From NCBI RefSeq assembly GCF_000471905.2, contig NW_006499207.1:328461-392460 (forward strand): a stretch of DNA of 64,000 bases, read 5' to 3'. Numbering within the stretch: position 1 is the first letter of the stretch; each line of letters starts with the position of its first letter. The notes beneath the pieces are model-generated. The model did no database searches. It was not told the DNA's origin and saw nothing but the letters and a program-made list of their open reading frames with translations. Below are positions 1 to 11,164 of the stretch, one piece after another. This DNA is from Amborella trichopoda. Its lineage: Eukaryota > Streptophyta > Magnoliopsida > Amborellales > Amborellaceae. The translations under genes and the position numbers were made by a program.

Positions 1-34
1 GCGCTAGTCATCCATTCCCTAACGCCGAGTCATT

Positions 35-69
<35 letters not shown>

Positions 70-555
70 TCCCACTTCCACGCAGGTGACCCCGTTCGCG
101 CGAAAGCCCCCATCCGTCCGTTAGCTCGCAGACGTATCTTAACCTGCGGCACTCTTCCCCCTACTTCTATCCATGCCCCTTTTAGTGGTTAGCAAACCCT
201 TCCGGGAAGGGCATCTAGGGAGGAGGGACATCAGGATCCCGTCCCTATAGCACGGAGAGTGTGAAAAGAGAGAGAGAGATTGAGAACCTGAAGAGGGCTC
301 CTATTCAAATCCTGTTGTCAAGTAGCCGGAGGTCTTCGTAATTGTTCTAAGACGGCCATCCGCCTGGGCGTGTCCCCGAACCCTCAAGCAACATAAGGGC
401 AATCTGCGCTCTAGTCGCAAAAATCTCTCTCATCATCGGTTCCTATCTGAAATTAAGAGGCCCCGCGTGTCCACCTCATGCCGGACCCTCGCGGTTATTT
501 GAGAGAGGGTTTCCTTGCCCCCGCAAGGAGGGAAACCATGACCCCATCGACATCA
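1..555 (+). repeat. 3' part of an LTR (element 0, Tat-type)
   Basis: This stretch ends in CA at 554-555, two bases before a Tat-type primer-binding site, so it is read as the 3' end (R-U5) of a plus-strand LTR. It holds a CT microsatellite near its left edge and purine-rich GA runs around 270-283. Its terminal sequence differs from the CCTAACCA end of the family T LTRs elsewhere in the window, so it belongs to another Tat-type family. The LTR start lies outside the window. Confidence 0.55.
37..66. repeat. (CT)n microsatellite
   Basis: About 14 uninterrupted CT units, inside the partial LTR at the left edge of the window. Confidence 0.95.
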
Positions 556-557
556 AC

Positions 558-576
558 TGGCGACTCCACTGGTGAC
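558..576 (+). other. Primer-binding site of element 0
   Basis: TGGCGACTCCACTGGTGAC matches the TGGCGACTCYRCTGGGGA-type primer site of Tat/Ogre elements (usually assigned to tRNA-Arg in the literature; the tRNA was not checked here). It follows the CA end of the LTR by two bases. One G of the usual GGGG run is replaced by T. Confidence 0.7.
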
Positions 577-1640
577 ACATCATCCTATCGTTGGCATGAG
601 CCGTCTCCAGGTACCAATCTCTCTACCCCCTCTTTCCACTCTTGCTATGAGATCCACTTATCCCTCTTTCCTCTAAGTCAGGGAGTTCTACATCCCCATA
701 CCAGTGGCTGCTCAGGGAGAGGCTCAACCGTTTGGTCCTCCCTCCCATGTATGCCCTCTTTGTGGCCATGCTGGCCCAGCTATCCTTGCCGCGACTGGGG
801 AAGTTCGTGGCATAAGCTCTCAGGTACCTTGCCCCTCCTCTCTCGACGTTAAGAGGGAACCCTTAGTTCCCACTACGTCGGCAACTTTGCCACTCCCCCT
901 CACCTGGCTGGCCCCAACAGGACCACCAATGCCGAGGGTAGCCAGAAGGCTACCCGCGTACTTCATAAAGGGGTGTCTCCAATATTGGTGCCCCTGCGCA
1001 CACACCACTCCCTAACAAACTCCATGCCGGCCTTCGCTGTTACTTCACTGCGCATACCTATGTCCATAAACTCCCTGGCGGCTTGACCACCATAATAATG
1101 AATTAGGGCACGCGGCGGCTTACCCCGGTCCCTCAAATAGTCTTGGGTCACTCTCAGCCCAGACAAGGCATTGGTGGCCTGGAGGCCACCCACACCATGC
1201 GTAAAAATTTCATGGCTCGGGGCAACCCAAAGGTTGGCCCACGACCAGCACGAGACTTCCGAGATGATCAGAAGTCTTTTAAGCAAACTCACCCACATGC
1301 AGGAGGCCTGACGGCCTCACCAGCTAAACAGGTCAGTGTCTCCCCGTCAGCGCTTCGTCCCAAACGCGTTAAAGTGAGGAGCGGGTTACCCACTCCCGAC
1401 TTCTTTCCCATCGAAGACTCTCAGGAGGGGTGCGAGCCGCCACAGAAAAACCAGGTGAGCATGACCACGCAGTGGGATCCGAGTCTGTTCCGCCAGGCAA
1501 GGACGCTAAGGAATGGTGAGACGAAGAGGCGTCTCCCCTTGAACCAACATGCGCCTTGTTATCAGGGTCTGCTCTGAGGGCGCTTTAGCAGCCTGGCCAA
1601 ACAGACGTCAGGGGCCACCCCTCGCTAAGAGCGGTAGTCA
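577..1640 (+). other. Leader and gag remnant of element 0, not resolvable
   Basis: The kilobase between the primer site and the first recognisable pol sequence should hold gag. No gag motif, zinc knuckle or long frame can be supported. Short open stretches exist on both strands (for example 1,143-1,577 plus), but none resembles a known domain. The length is far too short for a Tat gag plus protease, so most of that region appears to be deleted or decayed. Confidence 0.4.
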
Positions 1641-3097
1641 ATGCCCAAATGGGACCTATACTGTCCCGAAGCCCATCGTATTATGAAAAATATGAATTAC
1701 GAGACGACCAACAACCAAGGTCTAAACAATGGCAAGGGAATGTTGGCCTCATTTGCCATGATCGAGGCTATATCGACTCGATATCGCAAGAGGGAAGGTC
1801 TTGGCTACCCGGGGCACTTGAGCTCCCACGACCGCCAGTCCCCTTTTGAGCAAGTACTACATATAACGGCGTCGCAATAACTTACTCTGCCCCCCGGGAG
1901 CCAGCCCCTTACACCGGGACGAGGGAAGAGACTCAGGAGGGCCTTTGGCAGAACTAATGCTGGGGTTTAAAAGACGCACTCTCTCATTGAGGATGAGTCG
2001 TCAATAGCCGATGAGGAAATAGAGGAGGCGTTGGGGATTTTAAAAGATGGAAGACAGGTCATAGCGGATGATTTGGAGGAAATAAACCTTGGTAATGAAA
2101 CCGATCCAAGGCCCACCTTCATCTCTGCTGCTATGACATCCCAAGAAAAGAAAGAATATGTTGAATTCCTGAAGGCCAATCAGGACATGTTTGCCTGAGA
2201 TTACGAGGAGATGCCCGGCCTTGACCCACGTGTTGCGGTTCACAGACTGGGAATCGAATCGTCATGCAGGCCTATCAAACAAAGGCTAAGAAGATTCAGG
2301 CCCGACCTTAAAATCCAGATCATGACAGAGGTGGAAAAGCTTAGAGTAGCACGCTTCATTCGAGAGGTGAAATATCCAAAGTGGCAGGCTAATATAGTTC
2401 CAGTCAAAAAGAAAAATGAGCAGATCAAGGTTTGGATCGACTTCTGAGATCAGAACGTAGCATGCCTGAAGGATGACTTCCCCCTCCCCTTTACAGAGTT
2501 ACTGATCGATTCCACCGCCAATGGCTAGGCCTTCTCCTTCATGGACGGCTATGCCGATTATAACTAAGTATGGATGGCCCCGGAGGACGAGGAATCCAAA
2601 GCTTTCCTGACACAAAAAGGTGTCTTCGGCTACACAGTCATGCCTTTCGGCCTAAAAAAAGCAGGTGCCACTTATCAAAGGGCTATGAACACTGTCTTCG
2701 AGGACATGCTGCACGAGGAAGTCGAATGCTATGTAAACGACCTCGTCGTCAAATCAAGTAGTAGAGGGAACCAATTAGAAAACCTCAGAAGGGTCTTCGC
2801 AAGACTCCACCTCCACCAACTCAAAATGAATCCCTTGAAATGCGCCTTCGGTGTGCGGTCAGGAAGATTCCTTGGGTTCATTGTCCGGTACAGAGGTTTA
2901 GAGATTGAGCTTGTCAAGATCAAGGCCATCCAAGAGATGCCGCTGCCAAGAAATCTGCGAGAACTCAGGTCCCTCCAGGGTCAATTGGCCTACATAAGGA
3001 GATTCATTTCTAACCTATCAGAAAGGTGCCAGCCCTTCTCCCGTATCTTAAAGAAGGAGGTCCCCTTCGAATGGGATGAGGCATGCCAGACGGCTTT
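1641..3097 (+). pseudogene. Ty3/gypsy Tat-type pol fragment: protease-RT spacer and reverse transcriptase
   Basis: The part at 1,641-1,880 reads like the Tat spacer between protease and RT (GLNNGKG, then REGLGY). From about 2,085 one frame carries the RT lead-in (DPRPTFIS), then MPGLDPRVAVHRL at 2,211, FIREVKYPKWQANIVPVKKK, KDDFPLPF, FSFMDGY, MAPEDEE, VMPFGLKKAGATYQRAMN and FLGFIVRYRGLEI, ending in the RT-RNase H thumb (WDEACQTAF). In-frame stops lie near 2,198, 2,446, 2,528 and 2,566, each at a position where the family has Trp, Arg or Gln. The catalytic YVDD box reads YVND. Sequence stops abruptly at 3,097 where an antisense LTR fragment of another family begins, so RNase H and integrase are lost. 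The element is dead; the family call is secure, the exact lineage less so. Confidence 0.85.
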
Positions 3098-4131
3098 TGG
3101 ATGCCCGGTTGATAGAAAGATGATTGTTTTCCTATAGGGCTAGGCATCACGATCGTTTAGATACAAACATTGAGCCATGGATCGTTTTTTTAGTGCATGA
3201 TCATGTGACTTGAAATTTGATGTTTTTTCGGATCGATAGTGTGATCGTTCCTTGATGTTTTTCGGTGATTTCTTCGCTGGATCACACTGAGCATGCCGTT
3301 ATGAAGATTTTGCAACTTTGGAATTTTGGCCAAAATCTAGAATTTCGGTGACGAAATTTACAGTTGCTTCATCGGCTTCGTTGTAGAATCCGATCATTCA
3401 TCATGCATGGGGGTTCGGGTCAGTGATAGCATGAAACCTTATGTACGCGATGGAATTGGTCTCACATCGATCGGGCTTACGAGCGGTGTGATTTGGCTCT
3501 TCGAGCGAGACATGACACTATTGATTTTCCTAAAATTTCTTCACGGATCAGCAATTTCTCTCTAGCTTTTCTTCGCGCTCGGGCGTCCTCATGAGGAGTG
3601 CCGCTTATCAAAACGCTCGTTTTGATGAGATGAATACGCTCACAAAATTTGGGCTTTATCCAACCTCGGATGAGAGACATATGAGTATCAAAATTCACTT
3701 GTCGTGACTATCCCTTCAATGGTGTGGACTTACAGGGTGGCCGCATGGGAATAGCGTGTGGCACCTCCTGTTTCACTCTTTGACCTATAACTTATTCCTG
3801 GAGTCTCCGTTCAAGCTGAAATTTGACCCCTGGGGTTTTTCAACGGTGCCAGATCCAATGGTGGTGGTCCCATAATAAATTGAGACACCAAAAGTATTTC
3901 TAGTTATAGGGTCCATTTCAAAGTGCTAGAAGCCAACTTTATCGAAATGGTTTCCCAGTCTGCACTGCCTTAGACATGTCAAAATGCCACAAAACTTGAT
4001 AGAAGCCTTTTAAGAGTCTTCATGAAGATCTCAACCAGTTCTGGGGTTGTTCTAATACTGTAAAAATTTCCACTATTTGCTAGGCTTTTATTGAGCGAGG
4101 GCCTCATGATGATAAAAAGTATATTTCAACA
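3098..4131 (-). repeat. Truncated family T LTR (3' LTR of an older host element)
   Basis: It aligns along its length with the U3 parts of six other family T LTR copies, for example 5,870-6,957, 29,760-30,825 and 41,460-42,564. On the minus strand it starts at 4,131 with TGTTGAA (family start TGTTGGA). It contains U3 only and is cut at 3,098, directly against the element 0 RT. Sequence beyond 4,131 matches the polypurine-tract side of family T, so this was a 3' LTR. Confidence 0.8.
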
Positions 4132-4267
4132 ACATGCCCCGCCGAATGTTGTGCTTCGAGAGAATCGAGAAGTGCAATCATTGGGGAAGTTTGAGGGATC
4201 ATGTCGAAGTCCACACCCTCGATGGACAATCTGTGAGTCTGAAGCAGAGGCCTTTGCAGGGACCTCC
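4132..4267 (-). repeat. Family T 3' internal fragment (left flank of element 1)
   Basis: It matches 6,958-7,190 of element 1, starting with the polypurine-tract side and running through the GAGGGATC...GTCGAAGTCC segment. Together with 25,154-26,440 it is read as one older family T element split by the insertion of element 1. Confidence 0.65.
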
Positions 4268-6957
4268 TTGAGTTTTTAGCGGACTCGAGATTTGAGATCG
4301 CTCTCTTAGAACATCGCTCAAGAGCAAGGGCAGGTATACCAACGATGAGAGAGGAATTTAAGGTGGGTTCGAAACTTACTCGGGCTAGCTCACGTGGGCT
4401 CCCTCTTAGATCACGTAGAAAGCCTCCAAGCTACTTTAGCTGGTTTGGAATCGTCACCCTAGACCTGCAATCCTTTTGTTTTCTGCACAACACTTCTATG
4501 ATTAATTGACGAGACAAGTGGGTCGAAGAGACCCACCCTTGTCTTAGGGCATCGCGTGCTCATATGAGGGAGTGATGAACAGAAGGTTTCCAATAAAGAG
4601 AAAAAGAAAAAGAAAACTTGACAAAGGGGCGAGACTAGCACGACGGTCGGAAAGCTATCAACTCAGAGTAGTAGCAAGACAGGCATGATTCTTAAGACCA
4701 GCACGACGTCAATACTACTCTAAACCGAGACCGATATGGCAGTGTTAGGCTAAGTCTACCCTCAATCAAGTAAGGGGAGAAAAGAATGAGGAGATGAAAA
4801 AGGGGACGAAGAGAAAGAGAGAGAGACAGCAGAAGGGGAAGGTCCCAGATGACAATGGGTATCGCCATTGGCATCATGAGAAGACATCGTGCCCCTTGCA
4901 GGCGGCGATGGCTTCTAGTGAGGCTCATGACAATAGCTTCCTGTGAGGCACGTGGTTCCAATCATGTAATATGAGAGGAAGCCTGCGGATGACAATGAGC
5001 ATCGCCATTGGCAATGTGAGGAAGCAGCACATCCCTTGTGGACGGCGATGACTCCTGACGAGGCACACGGCGATAACTTCTAATGAGGTGCACATCGATG
5101 GGCACAGAGAGGCCCGGAAGGAGCTTGCATGCAACGACAGATATTGCCGCGACCCCTTTATGGACGACGATGTAGATCACCACATACAGTAGTCTCATGT
5201 CAAGGTGAAGCCCACACAAATGGCAATAGGCCTCGCTGGCCACGTTCTTCGCTGATACATTTAGGATACGTCTGCGAACAACAATGAGTAGTGCCATCTA
5301 CAAGTCTCACCGGGAGGTAGAGACGAAGATAGAGGGGGAGGAGAGCTCGAGCATGACGCTGCTATTGTCATGCATAACCTATGATATCACCAAAGAGGCA
5401 TGCACGGAACTGCCACTATTGTGCATGGCATTTGAGAAAAACTCAGGTGGAGGGGAGAAAGAAGAGAGAAGAGAAGAGAGAGAAGAAGAAAAGAAAAGGA
5501 AGAGAGAGAAGATTAACCTCAAGCCTAGGGGTACCGGTTCAAAAGTTTCTCTCACCTTACTCTCACTCAAACATGACCCAACATTTAGAAGAAAGAGAAA
5601 CTGTATTAAGTAAAAAATCTCTCTTTTTTGAAAGGTTGAGTCTTTTGGTGCGTACAATGATGGTACATATATATAGAATTTGTCCCAAACATGGGTGGAT
5701 GATCAAGAGTAACCCTAATTTCTAAAAATTAAGATTAAAATGAATTAAAAGAAAATATAAAATAGGGTACAACATGACAAATTTGCCCCTTCCTAACAAT
5801 TCATGGAATTTCAGAATAGCCCCTGTGTTGCCCTAGAACATGTATGATTTTTCATGGATGATCCGGGGTCGTTTCGATGCCTGGTTGATCGAAAGATGAT
5901 TGTTTCTTATTGGGCTCAACATGGTGATCGATTTGATACCAACTTCGAGCCATGGATCATGTTTTTAGTGCACGATCATGTGACTTGAAATTTGAATGGA
6001 TCTTCAAACTTTAGATCTATAGTGTGCTCATTCCTCGATATTTTTCGATGATTTCTAAGCTAGATCACACTGAACATTTTGTTACGATAGCGAGGCAACA
6101 AATGTAGCTCGATTCTGTGCCTGAATGAAGATTTTGCAACCTTGAAATTTTGGCCGGAATCTGAAATTTCGATGATGGAATTTACAGTGGCTTCATTAGC
6201 TTCGTATGCAAAATCTGACCGTTCATCATATACGGGGTTCAGGTCAGAGATGGCTCGAGACCTTACACTCATGATGGAATTGGTCTCGCGTTGATCGGGC
6301 TCGCGAGTGGCGTGATTCGATCGCTAGAACGAAGCACGATGCTTCTAAATTTTCTGCACTTTCTTCACGGATTAGCAACTTCTCTCTTGCTTTTTTTCGT
6401 GTTTAAGTATCGTCACAGGGTGTGCCATATATCGAATTGCTCTTCTTGATGTGACGAACATGCTCACCAAATTTGAGTGAGATTCGACTTGAGATGGGTG
6501 AGATATGAGCATAAAAAATCACTATTTGTGACTGTCCCTTCAATGGTGTAGAGTTGCAAGGTGGCCATATGGGAATAGCGTGTGGCTCCTCTTGTTTCCC
6601 TCTTTTGCCTATAACCTCTTCCTAGAGTGTCCGTTCGAGCTGAAATTTGATCCTGGGGGTTTTCAAGTATTTCAGATCCAATGGCGGTGGTCCCAAAGAA
6701 AATTGAGACACTAAGAATGTAGCTCTAGTTTTAGGATCCGTTTCAGGGTGATAGAGGTTGATTCTGCTGGAATTGCTTCTCAGTCTGCACTGTCTTAGAC
6801 ATGTCGGAATGCGACGAAACTTGAACGAAGACTTTTGAGAGAGCTCGTGAAGATTTTGGTCAGTTCTAGGGCTATTCTGAGACTGTCAATATTTCCACTG
6901 TTTGCTAGGCTTTTATTGAGCGGGGGGCCCCATGATAATGAAAAGTATCTTCCAACA
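4268..6957 (-). repeat. 3' LTR of element 1
   Basis: Minus-strand LTR of about 2.69 kb starting TGTTGGAAGATAC at 6,957 and losing homology to family T LTRs near 4,268, about 60 bp short of the expected end. It contains U3 (5,840-6,957), a TATA box, a purine/pyrimidine-rich R-U5 stretch (5,440-5,520), a degenerate GGCGATGG-containing duplication (4,890-5,170) and the conserved block at 4,290-4,620 found in all full copies. An open frame at 5,284-5,613 lies in the repetitive R-U5 part and is not a gene. Confidence 0.85.
5668..5675 (-). promoter_or_regulatory. TATA box of the element 1 3' LTR
   Basis: TATATATA about 1.28 kb into the LTR. The same box occupies the equivalent place in the copies at 21,343, 23,931, 41,274 and 46,097, so it is the likely LTR promoter and marks the U3/R border. 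Confidence 0.6.
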
Positions 6958-6974
6958 GCATACCCCACCTAATG
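6958..6974 (-). other. Polypurine tract next to the 3' LTR of element 1
   Basis: On the minus strand the sequence just before the LTR start is purine-rich (AGGTGGGGTATGC). The same position at 30,826 and 4,132 reads GCGGGGCATGC(T), so three copies keep a G-rich tract directly before TGTTGGA, as expected for plus-strand priming. Confidence 0.6.
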
Positions 6975-7018
6975 TCGTGCTTCAAGAGAATCGATAAGTG
7001 CAATAATTCAGGAAGTTT

Positions 7019-7206
7019 GAGGGATCTTGTCAAAGTCCTCACCCTTAAGGGACTATTTGTGATTCTGAAGCGTGAGGCCTTTGTAGGGACCTTCTCGAAA
7101 AGAATCAGGCCTGAGGGATCTTGTCGAAGTCCTCATCCTCAAGGGACTATTTATGATTCTGAAGCATGAGACCTTTTTAGGGACCTCCTCGGATAGAATC
7201 AAGCCT
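7019..7206. repeat. Direct repeat, two units of about 94 bp
   Basis: GAGGGATCTTGTC begins at 7,019 and again at 7,113, each followed by an AAGGGACTATTT segment and a TGATTCTGAAGC segment. The older copies at 4,132 and 30,826 hold a single unit, so the duplication is specific to element 1 or was lost elsewhere. Confidence 0.85.
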
Positions 7207-7621
7207 ACGTGGAGATCAAGTGCTAAGAACGTTTTGGTCGGCATTGTTCGCTGCTACACCAGGTTTGCTTTTGATGCTTATGGTATCTCTGTAGGTCCCC
7301 TCTAGCGGAGTCCAGTTGCGAGCTTCTGACCTATCTCGAAAGTTTGGTCCCATGTAGGCTAGGGGATTTGGCAAGGAATACCCTGAAGCTTGTGGTAGGG
7401 TAGACCCTGGCTTCTTGAGTTTCTTGCCTTCGTGATGGTCTTTAGCATTTCGAAGGGATCCTTTAATCATCGACCTCACCCTCGAGGACTCTTGTTGTTG
7501 TTGGGAGATCTTATGTGACTCTCACTCCCTGGCAAGCCATGTTGTTGATGTTTGAAGTGCGGGAGATCTTATGCGGCTCTCACTCCCTGGGGAGCCATTT
7601 TGTGTTGGTTGATGTTTGACA

Positions 7622-9310
7622 TTTGAGGATTTTAGATCGACTGCATTAGGATTTTAGAAATTGTGTGTCGGCTGAGGTGGCCGTCATGCATCAACCTGTG
7701 TCATCGGTTCAAGTGCCCTTTTGCAGGTTTCTACTTGGACAAGCGAAGTGGTGCCGTAAAGAAAGTTTTCACCAACTTCTATTATTTCTGGGCTCTTTTA
7801 CCCATGACCTTGCAGTCATGTCCACCCTTTTCATCCGTTTTTGCTCACAATGCCCTTTTGGGGTTTTCACCACGCTCATCAGACATTTTTTACTCATGGC
7901 GTTCCCTTGTCCAGGTGTACACCATGTCCATTTTTTGTGAAGGCATGTTTTTAGGGTCGTGCCTTCGAGGCCTATAACGTCATGTGGTCAGGATGTGCAC
8001 TATAGTTTAGGGTCATACAGCTGGACTGTAGTGGTGGTGAATGGTAGTGAGCGTGGTTGTGGCTTTGACTCACTTTTGAGGAGATGGCACGAGGTTGCCT
8101 ATGAAGAGTTGATGATAAACGAATGGTGGGTGAATAATGGTGACCCACTAGCTGACGGTGAGTATGGGTGGCGAGATGGCTTGCCATTTTGTAAGCATGG
8201 GTAAGACTCACATGAGAATGGTGGAAGCTGGTAATGATGAATGGATGGCTGGTGCGTAATGGTGACCCACTAGTTGACGGCGAATGTGGGTGGCGAGATG
8301 GCTTGCCGTTTCGTGAGCATGGGTAAGACTCACTGGGGAATGGTGGAAGCTGGCAATGATGAATGGACTCACTGAGGAGGTAATGAAGGTGGTGAGTGCA
8401 CACAAATGGGTCGGTTGGGGAGGACGTGCGTGAAGATGCATGTAAAAGGGGTGTGCACGTATGTGGAGGCATCTTTAAGGTCATGACTCGTGGACCTGAC
8501 AGTTGAGGATTTTGTGTGCACCTCATTAGCCAGAATTGTGCCTGTTTGGCAATTGGGTGCCGGCTGAGGCTGTGATGCTACGTCGACCTGTTTTATTAGT
8601 CCAAGCACCCTTTACGGCTTTTCACTTGTACTGGAGAAGTGGTGCCGTAAGGACAGTTTTCACCAACCTCCTTGTTTTTTAAGCTCTTTTACCCATGACC
8701 TTGAGGCTATGTCCACCCTTTTCATCAATTTTTTCTCGTGGTGCCCTTTTGGGGTTTTCACCGTGCTTAAGTTTTTGTTTTTACATAAATCTTTTACTCA
8801 TGGTTTTGTGACCATGCCCATCCATCATTTTTACTCGTGGCATTCCCTTGTCCAGGTATACACCATGGCTGTTATTTTCTTCTCTTTTTTTGTGAAGGCA
8901 TGTTTAAGGTCATGCCTTTGGGACCTGTGTGAAGCCTTTTAATGTCATGTGGCCAGGACATGCACTATAATTTAGGGTCATATAGCTCGACGATAGTGGG
9001 GATGAATGACAGTCTGTGGAGCATGGAGTGAGTATGGTGGTGATTTGACTCACTTTGGGGAGATGGCATGAGGCTACCTGTGAAAGGTGGATGATGTACG
9101 TGTGGAAGGTGAAACATCGTGACCTACTAGCTGACAGTGAGTATGGATGGTGGAATGGTTAGCCGTTTTGTGAGCATGAGTGAAAAACTCACAGGGGAAT
9201 GATGAATAGTAATGATGAAGTGAATGGATTCACTGGGGAAATGATGGAGGTGGTGCACACACACGAACGGGTCGGCTAAAGAAGGCGTGCATGAAAATGC
9301 ATATGCGCAC
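7622..9310. repeat. Tandem duplication, two units of about 880 bp
   Basis: The unit starting near 7,622 (TGAGGATTTT, later CGGCTGAGG and TTTTACCCATGACCTTG) recurs from about 8,501. Both units run through GTGGTGCCGTAA, CCCTTTTCATC and a later TGACTCACTTT...GAGATGGCA segment. Copies at 25,380 and 31,400 contain one unit. Divergence between units is visible, so the duplication is old. Confidence 0.8.
8135..8375. repeat. Tandem duplication, two units of about 122 bp
   Basis: GGTGACCCACTAG occurs at 8,139 and 8,261, with matching flanks through GGCGAGATGGCTTGCC and GGAATGGTGGAAGCTGG. It lies inside the first 880-bp unit; the second unit has one diverged copy near 9,118. Confidence 0.9.
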
Positions 9311-9319
9311 GTGTGGGAA

Positions 9320-9742
9320 TGTCTTTAAGGTCATGCCTCTTGAACCTGGGCAAAGCAGTTTAACATCATACGGCCAAGATGCGCACTATGTTTTAAGGTC
9401 ATATAACTTGGACCATGGTTATGCAGTTTAAAGTCATGCAACTAGGACCATGTAGTCTAAGGTCGTGCAACTAGACCTCCGCTACAATTTAAGATCATGC
9501 AACTAGACCTCCACTACAGTTTAAGGTCATATAGTTTGGACCATGGCTGTGCAGTTTAAGGTCATGCGCCATGGACCATGGCTATGCAGTTTAAAGTCAT
9601 GCAGCATGGATAATGCAGTTTAAGGTTGTGCAACTAGACCTCCACTACAGTTTAAGGTCATATAGTTTGAACCATGGATATGCAGTTGAAGGTCATGCAG
9701 CATGGACCATGGCTGTGCAGTTTAAGGTCATACAATGTGGAC
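9320..9742. repeat. Degenerate minisatellite, 30-35 bp units, CATGCA-rich
   Basis: About a dozen imperfect units built on GTTTAAGGTCATGCA followed by TGGACC or TAGACC. The same array type recurs at 10,225-10,652, 25,668-25,730, 26,222-26,437, 32,235-32,542 and 32,990-33,310, always in family T 3' internal sequence. Confidence 0.9.
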
Positions 9743-10224
9743 CAATACGTGTGTCGCCATGTGGATGAAGCTCCATGGAGGACTGTGAATATCAATTTGA
9801 CTTCTTGGGGAAAAAATAGTCAAGGCTATTCCCAAGCGAACAACTTTAGATAAAGATGGAGGCCCTACGAAGAGTGGCAAGTGGAAGCGAATATTTCACT
9901 GGGGATTAGGGGGGCCAATGTGACTCCATGGGGATAATGATGGGGCTTCACGTAATTCCACTGGGGGTGACAGTTTGTAGTACAAGCGTAACCCTGCTGG
10001 AGTTGAGAAGACAAGCATGGACCTAGCTCCTTGAGGATAATGGGTTGCAATAGGGTGTGACTCTCATTGGGATGTTGGTGCAAAACAAAGTCATTGGGGA
10101 TTTAAAAGGGTAGGTATGACCTTTTGCAGACATCTAACTCCATCAAAGATGTTGATGAAATACCCCTTAGCGAAAAGGCAATCCATCTCTTGATTAAAGT
10201 TATGTGTATGGGCCATTTGTGATG

Positions 10225-10652
10225 CTATGCGTTACAGTTTTAGGGTCTTGTAGCTCGGACAATTGCTATGAAATTTTAGAGTCGTGCGGCTAGGACCATG
10301 CAGTTTAAGGTCGTGCAACTAGACCTCCGCTATAGTTTAGGGTCATATAGTTTGGACCATGGCGTTAAGATTTTAAGATCTTGCGGTCAGGACGTGCACT
10401 ATGGTTTAGGGTCACACAGTTGGACCATGGTCGTGCAGTTTAGTGTCATGCCATGATGACTAAGCAGTTTAAGGTCATGCAACTAGACCTCCGCTATAGT
10501 TTAAGGTCATATAGTTTGGACCACAGTAGTATAATTTTTAGTCATGCGACGAGGACTAAGCAAGTTAAGGTCATCCAATTAGACCTCCGCTACATTTTAA
10601 GGTCATAGAGTTTGGACCATAGTGGTGCAGGTTAAGGTCATGCAGCATGAAT
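10225..10652. repeat. Second CATGCA-rich minisatellite block
   Basis: Same unit as at 9,320-9,742. The two blocks are separated by about 480 bp of non-repetitive sequence that is also conserved in the other family T copies. Confidence 0.9.
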
Positions 10653-10899
10653 CATTTAGTGGTGAAGGCATGTGACTTCATGAGGAACAGAGCCGTCACC
10701 GGAGACTGGACTCCCTGAGGAGTGAGACTGTGGCACTGGGAATGAACCTCCTGAGGCGGTAGGACAATGGTCCAGATGGGAGTGCCATGGCATGCACGTG
10801 GCATTAAGCGTTGGATGATGCACGCCGCATTAGGCCTACAAGATGCGCACACGTCGTTAGGTACTTGTTTAAGAGTGCGACGTTAAATCCTTGACGAAG

Positions 10900-11025
10900 G
10901 GCACACGACGATAGCCTCTGAGCGAAGGTGCTCGACAATGGCTCTTGCTGAAGGCGCATGGCGATGGCCCTTAACGAAGGCACGCGACGATGGCCTTTGG
11001 GTGAAGCGCGTGGCGATGGCCTTTT
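10900..11025. repeat. Short tandem repeat around GGCGATGGCC, period about 29 bp
   Basis: Four units of the kind GAAGGCRCATGGCGATGGCCCTT lie just before the TATA-like promoter. The matching stretch at 33,560-33,660 has the same period, so the array predates both insertions. Confidence 0.8.
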
Positions 11026-11132
11026 CGGGTCTCGCGTTTTGACCTGCCCCCAGCCTAATCTTATTGCTGTTAGGAACTGGGGACTAGAGCATCATTTCGT
11101 GCTTATCGAGGGCAGTTTGCTGCACTGTTGGG

Positions 11133-11142
11133 TTTAAAAAGG
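11133..11142 (+). promoter_or_regulatory. TATA-like promoter for the antisense gene of element 1
   Basis: TTTAAAAAGG followed by GGGGAAAACCCC, and 60-80 bp later a GA-rich tract (11,203-11,215). The equivalent site in element 2 (33,766) is a better TATA box, TATAAAAGG, in the same context. It faces the plus strand, opposite to the element, and lies about 0.94 kb before the start codon of the plant-mobile-domain gene. Confidence 0.55.
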
Positions 11143-11164
11143 GGGAAAACCCCTCTTTACTATT

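Larger units (their letters stand above)
6975..11100 (-). repeat. Repeat-rich 3' internal region of element 1
   Basis: Non-coding sequence between the polypurine tract and the antisense gene. Homologous stretches occur at 25,154-26,440 and 30,826-34,183, which shows it is part of family T and not host DNA. It consists largely of direct repeats, listed separately. Short open frames here (for example 7,972-8,526 minus) run through tandem repeats and show no recognisable domain. The parts outside the listed repeats (9,743-10,224 and 10,653-10,900) are shared with the other copies but have no assigned function. Confidence 0.75.

Noticed and set aside
963-1298. 111-codon minus-strand frame and the overlapping plus-strand frame at 1,143-1,577
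   Set aside because: No recognisable domain in either; they shadow each other in a decayed gag/leader stretch.
5284-5613. 109-codon frame with Glu/Arg/Lys-rich tail (and similar at 23,538-23,843 and 40,856-41,104)
   Set aside because: It is the GA-rich R-U5 tract of family T LTRs, seen in several copies; the charged composition reflects low-complexity DNA.
7972-8526. 184-codon open frame on the minus strand
   Set aside because: It runs antisense through 122-bp and 880-bp tandem repeats, is His/Ser/Pro-rich, shows no domain and is not kept in the homologous copies.
9320-9742. GTTTAAGGTCATGCA arrays considered as CRISPR or centromeric satellite
   Set aside because: Units are imperfect, contiguous and confined to family T 3' internal regions.
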